The notes under the pieces are model-generated. The model saw only the letters and a list, made by a program, of their open reading frames with translations. It searched no databases and was not told where the DNA came from. The position numbers and the translations under genes were made by a program. This document shows, piece by piece, positions 46,001 to 53,172 of a DNA stretch of 64,000 nt (position 1 is its first letter; every line of letters starts with the position of its first letter). Source of the DNA: Lachnoclostridium sp. An118 (GTDB taxonomy: Bacteria; Bacillota; Clostridia; Lachnospirales; Lachnospiraceae); assembly GCF_002160985.1 (NCBI RefSeq), contig NZ_NFLQ01000003.1:1-64000 (forward strand), written 5' to 3'.

Positions 46001-46450
46001 GGAGCCCTCCTGCTCCCCTGCTATGACCTGGTCCAGCTGCTCCTCCCCCACATCGTACTGCATGAACTCGGAGAGGACGGACTTCACCTCGCTGACATAG
46101 CCCAGCCTTCGCATGTTGCCCTTCAGCACGGTCAGCTCCCCCTCCAGGTCCCCGCCAATCTTTCGCAGCACCAGGTTCTTTCCCTCGTCGTCCAGCACGG
46201 GAAAGCCCCCCTTCCCTGTCTCCTCAAAAATCCGGTGGGCCAGGCGCACGAAACTGAGGACATCGATGTTCATGATCCCCTTCGCGGGGCTCATCATCAC
46301 AAGGTCCTTCTGGGTCTGCATGGTAAACTGCTCCGGCACAAGGACCAGATAGGAAAGGCCGGGATTTTCCCCGGCCTCCTCTATGATCCTCTCATATAGA
46401 TAATGGGACTTCCCGGAACCGGAACCCCCAAAAATAAATTTCAACGCCAT
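43025..46450 (-). CDS. addB: ATP-dependent helicase/deoxyribonuclease subunit B
   Basis: The 1141-aa protein starts MALKFIFGGSGSGKSHYLYER with Walker A FGGSGSGKS, as in AddB. The C-terminal nuclease domain has KILDYKTGQTAFDL (about 890) and the four cysteines of the iron-sulfur staple: one in ERFSACAFAHFL (about 765) and three in CDFCGYRHIC (about 1095). The start is the ATG at 46450, immediately after the hflX stop; the open frame continues to 46744 inside hflX, but that part is a shadow. Together with AddA it resects double-strand ends to load RecA. Confidence 0.96.
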   Translation of the reverse strand: MALKFIFGGSGSGKSHYLYERIIEEAGENPGLSYLVLVPEQFTMQTQKDLVMMSPAKGIMNIDVLSFVRLAHRIFEETGKGGFPVLDDEGKNLVLRKIGGDLEGELTVLKGNMRRLGYVSEVKSVLSEFMQYDVGEEQLDQVIAGEQEGSYLSFKLQDLKRLYRSFQDYLKERYTTKEELLDVLAKVAGESALLKKSTVVLDGYTGFTPVQNRLLGELMTICRDVVVTVTIDERENPYACEHPCQLFAMSKKTVTSLVEIARERRVPVEELKFLRPQVPPRFQESPALAFVERQLFRYGSSSFEGEQDGVEIHVASSPDEEAEAAARKVRSLVRKEGYRYREIGVIASDMEVYGNYLRKAFARYEIPVFMDQKRSILLNSFVEYVRSLLAMSREGFTCDSVFRFLRTGYTSFSRGELDDLENYCLALGIRGWKKWQQRWVRRTEGMDAGELDRLNHMRVLFVEKMEPLLFVLRQRRKTVRDITEALYDFLAGEEMQLALKRQEEAFQERGENALAREYAQIYGIVIGLFDKFVELLGEEQVSLQEYCDLLDAGLAEARVGVIPPGIDQVVAGDMERTRLKGVKALLFVGANDTFLPGSLVRTGLLSERDVRAFEKERIALTPGSREQAYVQKYYLYLNLTKPSRKLCVFYSRVSADGKTIRPSYLVQELEKLFPDLEVTHEDALLLKDRELSPRTGLSQLIEGLRMKSEKAGGAWMELYTWYKKNREWGDRIGAILEAGFYRRPQDAITRAAAERLYGDRPLESISRMERFSACAFAHFLDYGLRLKERETFEFQAVDMGNVFHGAIERYSRKASASQGGWTGLDREAQERLCKESVEEAVTDYGNSVLYSSSRNTWLITRIERMMERTVWALTEQLKAGDFRPEAYELKFGAGKIDRVDTCVEEDRVYVKILDYKTGQTAFDLSLVYGGLQMQLLVYMEEALKITGKRYPGREPVPAGVFYYHIQDPFTEPGGEESQIEERLLKKLRPDGLVSLEGDALWHLEHRTQGESLAIPVSFKKDGALSARSKALSGERFRTLGAFARAKAGELHSRIASGEAKAEPYRYGDRTGCDFCGYRHICGFDSSLPGYGYRDITRMGQEEALLRIQAYSGGAGSAGAEEDETAAGHDTEEGRQEGQPWA

Positions 46451-46451
46451 A

Positions 46452-47717
46452 TCATCTTCCTCCCGACGGCTCATGGGTGAGCTTCCCGTAGACATCCACA
46501 GGCACATAGGCCCTGACATAGATGCCCTCCTGGGTGTACTCCTCTTTTTCCAGCTCCCCGTATTTCCGGATAAGCTGTATTTTCCCCGCATCGCTGTAGG
46601 GGTAGATCTGCTCGATCTCCACCTTCTGCTCCCGCAGCACGTCCTCCACACAGGAGAGGAGCTCCTCCACGCCCTCTCCCGTCTTTGCCGAGATGAAGGC
46701 TGTCCTCTCCGCCTGAAAATCCCGGGGCGCATACTCTCCCTCAAACCTGTCCTTCTTGTTGAAGGCCGTGATCACCGGCTTGTCCGATGCCTCCAGCTCC
46801 CGCAGGGTCTCGTAGACCACGTGCATCTGCTGGTCCATCCGTGGATTGGACGCGTCCACCACGTGGAGCAGGATATCCGCGTACTTTGCCTCCTCCAGGG
46901 TACTCTTAAAAGCCTCGATGAGGTGGTGGGGCAGCTTGCGGATAAAGCCCACTGTGTCTGTCAGGAGCACCTCCTGTCCTCCCGGCAGCTTCAGGTTCCT
47001 GGTGGTCGGGTCCAGCGTGGCAAAGAGCTTGTCCTCGGCCAGGATGCCGGCTCCGGTGAGGTGATTTAGGAGAGTGGACTTTCCCGCGTTGGTGTAGCCC
47101 ACGATGGCGATCACCGGAACGCGGCTCTTCGCCCTGGACTCCCTTGTGAGCTGCCGGTGCCTCTTTACCTCCTTCAGCTCCTTTGCGAGCTGGGAGATCC
47201 GCCCCTTGATGAGACGGCGGTCCATCTCCAGCTTCTTCTCCCCGGGCCCTCTCGTGCCGATGCCTCCTCCCAGCCTGGACAGGGATGTGCCAAGGCCGGT
47301 GAGCCTGGACTGTCTGTATCTGAGCTGGGCCAGCTCCACCTGTATCTTGCCCTCGCTGGTGGAGGCTCTGGCCGCAAAGATATCCAGGATGAGAAGCGTC
47401 CTGTCCATGATCTTCACGTCCAGCCCATCCCTCAGGTTGCCTATCTGGGACGGTGACAGCTCGTCGTCGCAGATGATGCCGTCGGCCCGGGTCTCCCATA
47501 TCAAATCCTTCAGCTCTTCTGTCTTTCCCCTCCCAAGATAGGTAGCCGGGTGCATCTGCTCCCGCTTCTGCAGGATGCGCCCCACACAGAGGGCCCCGGC
47601 GGTGTCGGCCAGCTCCTCCAGCTCATTGAGGGACTGCTCCGCGTCATCGCTGTCTGCCAGGCTCACACCCACCAGGATGACCCTCTCTTTTTTCTCCGCT
47701 GTCTCATACATATACAC
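46452..47717 (-). CDS. hflX: GTPase HflX
   Basis: HflX is a ribosome-associated GTPase that splits stalled ribosomes. The 421-aa protein has the HflX N-terminal domain (about 20-110; TYLGRGKTEELKDLI), a helical middle with SRLGGGIGTRGPGEKKLEMDRR, and the G domain with G1 GYTNAGKSTLLN (about 207-218), G3 DTVGFI and G4 NKKD. The next gene, addB, begins within two bases of its end. Confidence 0.96.
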   Translation of the reverse strand: MYMYETAEKKERVILVGVSLADSDDAEQSLNELEELADTAGALCVGRILQKREQMHPATYLGRGKTEELKDLIWETRADGIICDDELSPSQIGNLRDGLDVKIMDRTLLILDIFAARASTSEGKIQVELAQLRYRQSRLTGLGTSLSRLGGGIGTRGPGEKKLEMDRRLIKGRISQLAKELKEVKRHRQLTRESRAKSRVPVIAIVGYTNAGKSTLLNHLTGAGILAEDKLFATLDPTTRNLKLPGGQEVLLTDTVGFIRKLPHHLIEAFKSTLEEAKYADILLHVVDASNPRMDQQMHVVYETLRELEASDKPVITAFNKKDRFEGEYAPRDFQAERTAFISAKTGEGVEELLSCVEDVLREQKVEIEQIYPYSDAGKIQLIRKYGELEKEEYTQEGIYVRAYVPVDVYGKLTHEPSGGR

Positions 47718-47725
47718 AGGACTCC

Positions 47726-48253
47726 TTATCTGGTCTCAAGAAATTCCGCCTCTTTTGCCGCCTTCTCGTCATCCGGGTAGTCGGCTGTGTAGTCCTTAAG
47801 CTTGGACTTTGCGCTCTCCATATCACCGGACTGCTCATAGGCCGCGATCTCGTTAAAGCGCATCTCCTGCATCATCTCATCGCTGACATCCTCGGCCTCC
47901 ATGCCCAGCCGGAAATAGTTCAGCGCCTCCGTGGGCTTCCCCAGCTGCATGGCGCAGCAGCCCATGAGATTGTAGAGCTCCCCGGTCTTGTCTCCTCCGT
48001 TGTCCAGCACAGACTGAAAGGCCTCCAGGGCTCCCTCGTAGTCCTGCTGCTCCCATTTGGCAAGGCCAAGTCCTCTCCAGCCTTCCGGATCCTGGCCGTC
48101 CTCGTCTACAGCCTCCTGGAATGTGGATGCCGCCTCCTCGTAATTTCCCTCTTCCAAAAGCGCGGTCCCCTCCTCCAGCAGGTTGGAACCGCAGCCTGTC
48201 AGCATCAGGGCGGCCAGAAGGACCGCCGCATATTTTCCTGCCTTTCTCTTCAT
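47726..48253 (-). CDS. TPR lipoprotein
   Basis: The 175-aa protein has a lipoprotein signal with lipobox LTGC (Cys21) and about four tetratricopeptide repeats (LLEEGNYEEAASTFQEAV; PEGWRGLGLAKWEQQDYEGALEAF in two parts; KTGELYNLMGCCAMQLGK; MRFNEIAAYEQSGDMESAKSKL). It should sit on the outer face of the membrane and act as a protein-binding scaffold. The start is the ATG at 48253, which gives the signal peptide; the frame is open 39 codons upstream without signal features. It is 8 bases upstream of hflX. Confidence 0.88.
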   Translation of the reverse strand: MKRKAGKYAAVLLAALMLTGCGSNLLEEGTALLEEGNYEEAASTFQEAVDEDGQDPEGWRGLGLAKWEQQDYEGALEAFQSVLDNGGDKTGELYNLMGCCAMQLGKPTEALNYFRLGMEAEDVSDEMMQEMRFNEIAAYEQSGDMESAKSKLKDYTADYPDDEKAAKEAEFLETR

Positions 48254-48288
48254 CTTCAAGCTCCCTTCGTCTATACTCTCCCCCGCCA

Positions 48289-50151
48289 TCACGCAGAATA
48301 TTTGACAACTCCCGCCGCGTTGATGATGGAGATGATCATCACGCCCACATCCGTGAACACAGACTCCCACATGGTGATGTAGCCCGCCGCCGCAAGGAGA
48401 AGGACCACAAATTTCATGATCAGCGCAAAATTGATATTCTGGCTCACTACCCGGACTGTCTCCTTTGCGATGCGGACCGCGTCCACCACCTTGGGAAGCT
48501 CATCCTCAAGGAGGATGATATCCGCCGCCTCTATGGCCGCGTCCGACCCCAGAGCGCCCATGGCGATGCCCACGTCCGCCCTGGCAAGCACCGGGGCGTC
48601 GTTGATGCCATCTCCCACGCAGGCTACTCTCTCCGCCTCGTACTGGTACTGCATGAATTCCTCCATCTGCTCCAGCTTATCCTCCGGCATCAGCTCTGTG
48701 TAGGCATAGTCCAGCTGCAGCTCCTTTGCCACCGCGTTTCCTGCCGCCCGGCTGTCTCCAGTGAGCATGACAAGGACTGCATTGTATTTCTCCCTCAGCA
48801 TCTTCATGGTCCATCTGGCATTTTCCCGGATCTGGTCTTCTATGACGATATAGCCGGCATACTGGTCCTCCCGGGCCACGTAGATGACGGTCCCGATGGT
48901 CCTTACCTGCTCCACCGCGAGCCCCTGCTCCTCCATCATCCGGAGATTTCCGATATGTACCCTGCTGCCGTTGTAGCTGGCGCTGATCCCATAGCCCGGC
49001 ATCTCCTCCACGTCCGTCACCCTCTCCGGGTCGTACTCTCCGCCGTAGGCGCTCATGAGGGACTGGGCGATGGGATGGTTGGAATAGCTCTCCACATGGG
49101 CCGTTATCTCCAGCAGCTCCTCCCTTGTGATACCCTCCGGGCGCACCCGGGTCACGGTAAAGGTACCCTCTGTCAGTGTACCCGTTTTATCAAAGACAAA
49201 TGTATCCACCTTTGCCAGCATCTCCAGGTAGTTTCCGCCCTTCACAACGATCCCCTGGCGGGCCGCCGAAGCGATCCCTCCCAGAAAGGCGATGGGCACG
49301 GACAGGATGAGTCCGGTGGGACAGGCCGCGATGAGCACGATCATGCCCCGGTATATCCATGTCTCCCATCCGCTCCCCGTGATAAAGAGAGGCGGACAGA
49401 CCATGATGAGGAGAGCCGCCAGCACAGCCACAGGCGTGTAGATCCGGGTAAATTTTCTCACAAACCCTTCGCTCTCCGCCTTCTGCTTCTGGGCTCCCTC
49501 CACCAGCTCCATGATGCGGGACACAGTGGAGTCCTTGTAGAGCCTTTTCACCTGGGCCTCCACCACACCGGTCATATTGATGCTGCCGCTGTAGATCCGG
49601 CTGCCTGGGCCCACGCTGTCAGGCATGGCCTCCCCGGTCAGGGCCTTTGTGTCAAGGCTGGTATTTCCGTTTAGGATGACAGCGTCCACCGGCACGCGCT
49701 CGCCCGGCTTGATGATGATCACGTCCCCCGGTTCCAGCTGGGAGGGCTCCACCTGCACCTCACCGCTCTCCTCTTTCCTGGTGGCAAAGGCAGGGCGTAT
49801 ATCTATAAATTTCTCAATCGTCCTCCTGGTCCTGTCCACAGACACAGCCTCAAGGATGCATCCCATCTGGAACAGGAGCATGGCGGCCACAGCCTCCATG
49901 TAGTGCCCCACGGCAAGCGCCCCCACCGTGGCGATCACCATGAGCAGATGCTCCTTCTCCAGCTTCTTCTGGACAAGACTGCTGCTGATACTGTAAAAGG
50001 AGTGGAACGAGACAACAAGATACACAGCGAGAAACAGGAAAAAGCGCACCTCGTTTTCCAGCATCGCCCGTCCTGACACAATGACAGCAGCAATAAACAG
50101 AACCGCGCCTGCCGTCAATATACCTGCCTGCATCTTGATTTCCTTCGCCAT
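48289..50151 (-). CDS. P1B-type metal ATPase, Zn/Cd type, with CPT motif
   Basis: The 620-aa pump lacks an N-terminal metal-binding domain. It has TGEAMP (actuator), DKTGTLTEG with the phosphorylated Asp (about 323), SNHPIAQS (His-Pro of P1B pumps), GDGINDAPVLA hinge, and eight expected membrane segments. In the last segments Lys (LIMKFVVLL) and Asp (VFTDVG) match the Zn/Cd/Pb class. The membrane metal site reads ACPTGLIL, where CPC is usual. It is the third gene of the metal module, 28 bases after arsR. Confidence 0.93.
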   Translation of the reverse strand: MAKEIKMQAGILTAGAVLFIAAVIVSGRAMLENEVRFFLFLAVYLVVSFHSFYSISSSLVQKKLEKEHLLMVIATVGALAVGHYMEAVAAMLLFQMGCILEAVSVDRTRRTIEKFIDIRPAFATRKEESGEVQVEPSQLEPGDVIIIKPGERVPVDAVILNGNTSLDTKALTGEAMPDSVGPGSRIYSGSINMTGVVEAQVKRLYKDSTVSRIMELVEGAQKQKAESEGFVRKFTRIYTPVAVLAALLIMVCPPLFITGSGWETWIYRGMIVLIAACPTGLILSVPIAFLGGIASAARQGIVVKGGNYLEMLAKVDTFVFDKTGTLTEGTFTVTRVRPEGITREELLEITAHVESYSNHPIAQSLMSAYGGEYDPERVTDVEEMPGYGISASYNGSRVHIGNLRMMEEQGLAVEQVRTIGTVIYVAREDQYAGYIVIEDQIRENARWTMKMLREKYNAVLVMLTGDSRAAGNAVAKELQLDYAYTELMPEDKLEQMEEFMQYQYEAERVACVGDGINDAPVLARADVGIAMGALGSDAAIEAADIILLEDELPKVVDAVRIAKETVRVVSQNINFALIMKFVVLLLAAAGYITMWESVFTDVGVMIISIINAAGVVKYSA

Positions 50152-50179
50152 CGCCTTGCCCCTCTTATTTCCTCATAGT

Positions 50180-50539
50180 TTACTCGCTGATATGCTCCAT
50201 GCCCTGGCTGATTATGGTCTGGATGTGGCCGTCAGCCAGCGAGTAGAAGACAGTCTTTCCCTCTCTCCTGTTCTTTACCAGCTTCATCTGCTTCAGGACC
50301 CGGAGCTGGTGAGAGATGGCCGACTGGCTCATTCCAAGCAGTTCCGCCAGGTCGCAGACACACACTTCGGCCTGCAGAAGGGCGCAGAGGATGCGGATGC
50401 GGGTGGCGTCGCCGAACACCTTGTAGAAGTCCGCAAGTTCCTGGATCGTCACCTCTCCGGGCATCCTGCCGCGCACTTCCCGGATGATATCTGTATGAGC
50501 CGCCACCACGTCACAGCACTCTGCCTCTGTCTTTTTCAT
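50180..50539 (-). CDS. ArsR/SmtB-type metal-responsive repressor
   Basis: The 119-aa winged-helix protein has LLQAEVCVCDLAELLGMSQSAISHQLRVL, given here in parts: the EVCVCDL metal-site motif (about 56-62) and the recognition helix SQSAISHQL. The N-terminal Cys9 and the two Cys of CVC would form a CadC/CmtR-like thiolate site. It lies between two P1B ATPase genes and has a matching palindrome upstream, so it probably represses the module until Cd, Zn or Pb binds. Confidence 0.93.
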   Translation of the reverse strand: MKKTEAECCDVVAAHTDIIREVRGRMPGEVTIQELADFYKVFGDATRIRILCALLQAEVCVCDLAELLGMSQSAISHQLRVLKQMKLVKNRREGKTVFYSLADGHIQTIISQGMEHISE

Positions 50540-50584
50540 CGTCAGTCACCCTTTCTGAAGCCAGCCTTCCGCCAGACTCTGTTC

Positions 50585-50604
50585 ATATGAATATCAGTTC
50601 ATCT
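50585..50604. promoter_or_regulatory. Probable ArsR operator upstream of arsR
   Basis: An imperfect 20-bp palindrome, ATATGAATAT with AGATGAACTG on the other strand, about 50 bases before the arsR start. It has the ATATGAAYA half-site known for SmtB/CzrA/CadC repressors, also found upstream of the first ATPase gene. Confidence 0.6.
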
Positions 50605-50662
50605 GTTAATTATGCCAAAACAGGCCCTGCATTTCAACCTTTTCGCAGAAAATCAAGGAAAC

Positions 50663-53020
50663 TTAATACTTTTGTAACACGGCCTTCCCGTACAGGGCGC
50701 GGATGGAGTTCAGCACACAGAGCATGGCTACGCCCGTGTCGGCGAACACGGCCATCCACATGTTTGCCATGCCCGCAAAGCCGAGGATCATGACAAGGGC
50801 CTTCACAGTCAGGGCAAAGACCACGTTCTGCATGGCGATCCGCCCGGTCTTCCTGGCGATGGCAACGGACTCCGGGACCGCCGTCACCTGGGAGGTCATG
50901 AAGACCACGTCCGCCGCCTCAATGGCCGCGTCCGCTCCGCTTCCCATAGCCGCCCCCACATCCGCTCCGGCCAGCACCGGAGCATCGTTGATGCCGTCGC
51001 CCACAAACATGACCGCTCCGCTCTCCCGGCGCATCTCCTGCAGACGGGTCAGCTTATCCTGGGGCAGGAGCTGGGCAAATACCCTGTCGATGCCTGCCTC
51101 GCCGGCCACCGCCCGGGCGCTCTCCTGTCCGTCTCCTGTGAACATGGCAGTCACAAGGCCCTGCTTTTTCATCATAGCTATGGCGTCCTTCGCCTCTTTT
51201 TTCAGGGAGTCCGCGATGACGATGCAGCCGGCCAGCTCCCCGTCAAGGGCGAGGAGCACCTCCGTGCCGTACTGGCCGCCCTCGTACCGGTCCATACTGA
51301 CATGGAACATCTCCATGAGAGCCCTGTTCCCGCAGAGGATCTCTCCGCTCTCCGTGACTGCGTGGATGCCCTTTCCGGAGATTTCCTCCACCTTTTCCGG
51401 ACGTTCCAGAGTCATGCCCCTCTCCCTGGCAGCCTCCACGATACTGGTGCCGATGGGGTGGGTGGAGCCCAGCTCGCACCGCGCCGCCATCTCAAGGAGC
51501 GCGTCCATGCTCTCTCTCCCAAAGGGAATGACACTCTGTACCTGGAATTCCCCCCTGGTGATGGTGCCGGTCTTATCCATCACCACTGCCTTCACATTTT
51601 TCAGGGCTTCAATGGCAACACCGCCCTTAAAGAGGATGCCCCTTTTGGAGCCGGCGCCGATGCCGGAGAAGAAGGCCAGGGGCACGCTCAGCACGAGGGC
51701 GCAGGGACAGCTGATGACAAGGAAGGTGATGGCCGTGTAGATCCACTCCCGCCAGTTTCCGGTCATGAGGGAGGGTATGATGGCCGTGGCCACAGCAGCC
51801 AGCACCACGATGGGGGTGTAGATCCTGGCAAATCTTGTGATGAAACGGTCCAGCTTCGGCTTGCTGGCAGCGGCGTTTTCCACGGAGTCCAGTATCTTGG
51901 TCACCATGGACTCCGAGAGGGGTTTTTCCACCTTCATCTGCAGCACGCCCTGCTCGTTGACACAGCCGGACATGAGCCTGGAGCCTTGGCGCACCGTCAC
52001 AGGGACCGGCTCCCCCGTCACAGGGGAGGTGTCGATGCGGCTCTCCCCCTCAGTCACAATGCCGTCCAGCGGGATGCGGTCTCCCGGCCGCACAAGGAGG
52101 ATATCTCCCACCGCCGCGTCCTTTGCCGGGATTTCATGCACCTCCCCGCCTTCCAGGCGCCCCACTACCTCGGGGCGCATATCCACGGCCTCCATGATCT
52201 GGGAACGGCTCCTGGCCACGGCCACGTCCTCAAAGAGCTCACCCACTCTGTAGAACAGCATGACTCCCACAGCCTCCGCGAAATCGCCGATGGCGAAGGC
52301 GGCCAGGGTGGCCACGCTCATGAGGAAGTTCTCGTCAAACACATGGCCCTTCCCCAGGTTCCTGAAGGCGGTCCAGACAATCTCCCAGCCCAGCAGTACA
52401 TAGGCGATGACATAGCCCGCAGAGGGCCAAAGGACCGCCGCTCCCATGTGCTCCGCGATCTCCCCCGCGGCAAAGAGGACTGCTCCAGCCGCAATGATGA
52501 GGATTTCCTTTTTGTTCTCCCGAAAAATCCCCTCCTTCTCCGGCTTTCCGGCAGGCTGCAGCTCCTCCCTGGGGGTGACTGTCACCTGCTCCTCTATGGA
52601 GGCGCAGATTTCCCGGAATTTGGGCAGGAGCTCCTCCTGATGGTCCGCCGCCACCCGGAGCTGCTTTGTGGCAAAGGTAATGGTGGCCATCTCCACCCCC
52701 GGCAGCTCCCGGATCTGCCTCTCCATCCTGGCCGCGCAGTTGGCGCATCCGAGTCCCTCCAGAATGTAGACCTTCTGCTCTACTCCGGCGGGTATGCCGT
52801 CAAATTCCCGGCCTGTGTGGTGTATCTCCTCATGGTGGTGCCCGTGGTCGTGTCCGTGCTCATGCTCATGGTGATGCTCGTGGCCATCGGACTCGTGTTC
52901 GTGATGGTGCTCGTGGCCGCAGCCGCAGGCCTCGTGGCCGTGATGATGATCATGGCCGTAGCCGCAGGCCTCATGTATGTGGTCGTGACCCTGTCCCGGT
53001 TCTCTTTTTTCAGCAATCAT
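50663..53020 (-). CDS. P1B-type Zn/Cd ATPase with His-rich N-terminus
   Basis: The 785-aa pump has an N-terminal stretch of about 60 residues rich in His and Gly (repeats of HEHHHEHE type), then an HMA domain with GLGCANCAARME (about 80-91). The core has CPCALVLSVP (membrane metal site), DKTGTITRGEF (phosphorylated Asp), GSTHPIGTS, and GDGINDAPVLA. Lys (LTVKALVMI) and Asp (VFADTG) in the last segments fit the Zn/Cd/Pb class. The start is the ATG at 53020 with GGGAGG 8 bases upstream; the frame is open 22 codons further into the operator. Confidence 0.94.
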   Translation of the reverse strand: MIAEKREPGQGHDHIHEACGYGHDHHHGHEACGCGHEHHHEHESDGHEHHHEHEHGHDHGHHHEEIHHTGREFDGIPAGVEQKVYILEGLGCANCAARMERQIRELPGVEMATITFATKQLRVAADHQEELLPKFREICASIEEQVTVTPREELQPAGKPEKEGIFRENKKEILIIAAGAVLFAAGEIAEHMGAAVLWPSAGYVIAYVLLGWEIVWTAFRNLGKGHVFDENFLMSVATLAAFAIGDFAEAVGVMLFYRVGELFEDVAVARSRSQIMEAVDMRPEVVGRLEGGEVHEIPAKDAAVGDILLVRPGDRIPLDGIVTEGESRIDTSPVTGEPVPVTVRQGSRLMSGCVNEQGVLQMKVEKPLSESMVTKILDSVENAAASKPKLDRFITRFARIYTPIVVLAAVATAIIPSLMTGNWREWIYTAITFLVISCPCALVLSVPLAFFSGIGAGSKRGILFKGGVAIEALKNVKAVVMDKTGTITRGEFQVQSVIPFGRESMDALLEMAARCELGSTHPIGTSIVEAARERGMTLERPEKVEEISGKGIHAVTESGEILCGNRALMEMFHVSMDRYEGGQYGTEVLLALDGELAGCIVIADSLKKEAKDAIAMMKKQGLVTAMFTGDGQESARAVAGEAGIDRVFAQLLPQDKLTRLQEMRRESGAVMFVGDGINDAPVLAGADVGAAMGSGADAAIEAADVVFMTSQVTAVPESVAIARKTGRIAMQNVVFALTVKALVMILGFAGMANMWMAVFADTGVAMLCVLNSIRALYGKAVLQKY

Positions 53021-53044
53021 AGCGTTTCCTCCCTGCATGGTTAT

Positions 53045-53064
53045 ATATGAATAATTGTTCATAT
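53045..53064. promoter_or_regulatory. Probable ArsR operator upstream of the first ATPase gene
   Basis: A 20-bp palindrome with one mismatch (ATATGAATAA / ATATGAACAA on opposite strands), located between the promoter and the start codon. A further ATGAAC half-site follows at 53065-53070 on the minus strand. It matches the SmtB/CzrA type operator. Confidence 0.7.
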
Positions 53065-53075
53065 GTTCATGCTTT

Positions 53076-53105
53076 AATATAATCACAAATCCACAACACT
53101 GTCAA
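53076..53105 (-). promoter_or_regulatory. Promoter of the metal-efflux module
   Basis: On the minus strand TTGACA (53100-53105) and TATATT (53076-53081) with an 18-base spacer, just upstream of the palindromic operator. Repressor binding would block the start of transcription. Confidence 0.65.
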
Positions 53106-53135
53106 TAGGATAGCCGATAAAATTTTATCAAAACA

Positions 53136-53162
53136 GAAAAAAGAGAGCCGAAGCTCTCTTTT
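53136..53162 (-). terminator. Intrinsic terminator of lpdA
   Basis: AAGAGAGC (53141-53148) pairs with GCTCTCTT (53153-53160) around a CGAA loop. The A run at 53137-53142 reads as a U tract on the minus strand. Confidence 0.85.
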
Positions 53163-53172
53163 GCCGCTCTGT

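Noticed and set aside
46451-46744. N-terminal extension of addB into hflX
   Set aside because: The extension is an arginine/serine-rich shadow of hflX in another frame; the family start MALKFIFGGSGSGKS lies at 46450.
52795-53000. Repetitive DNA that might look like a tandem repeat or CRISPR remnant
   Set aside because: The repeats are His/Gly/Glu codons within the N-terminus of the P1B ATPase; there are no spacers.
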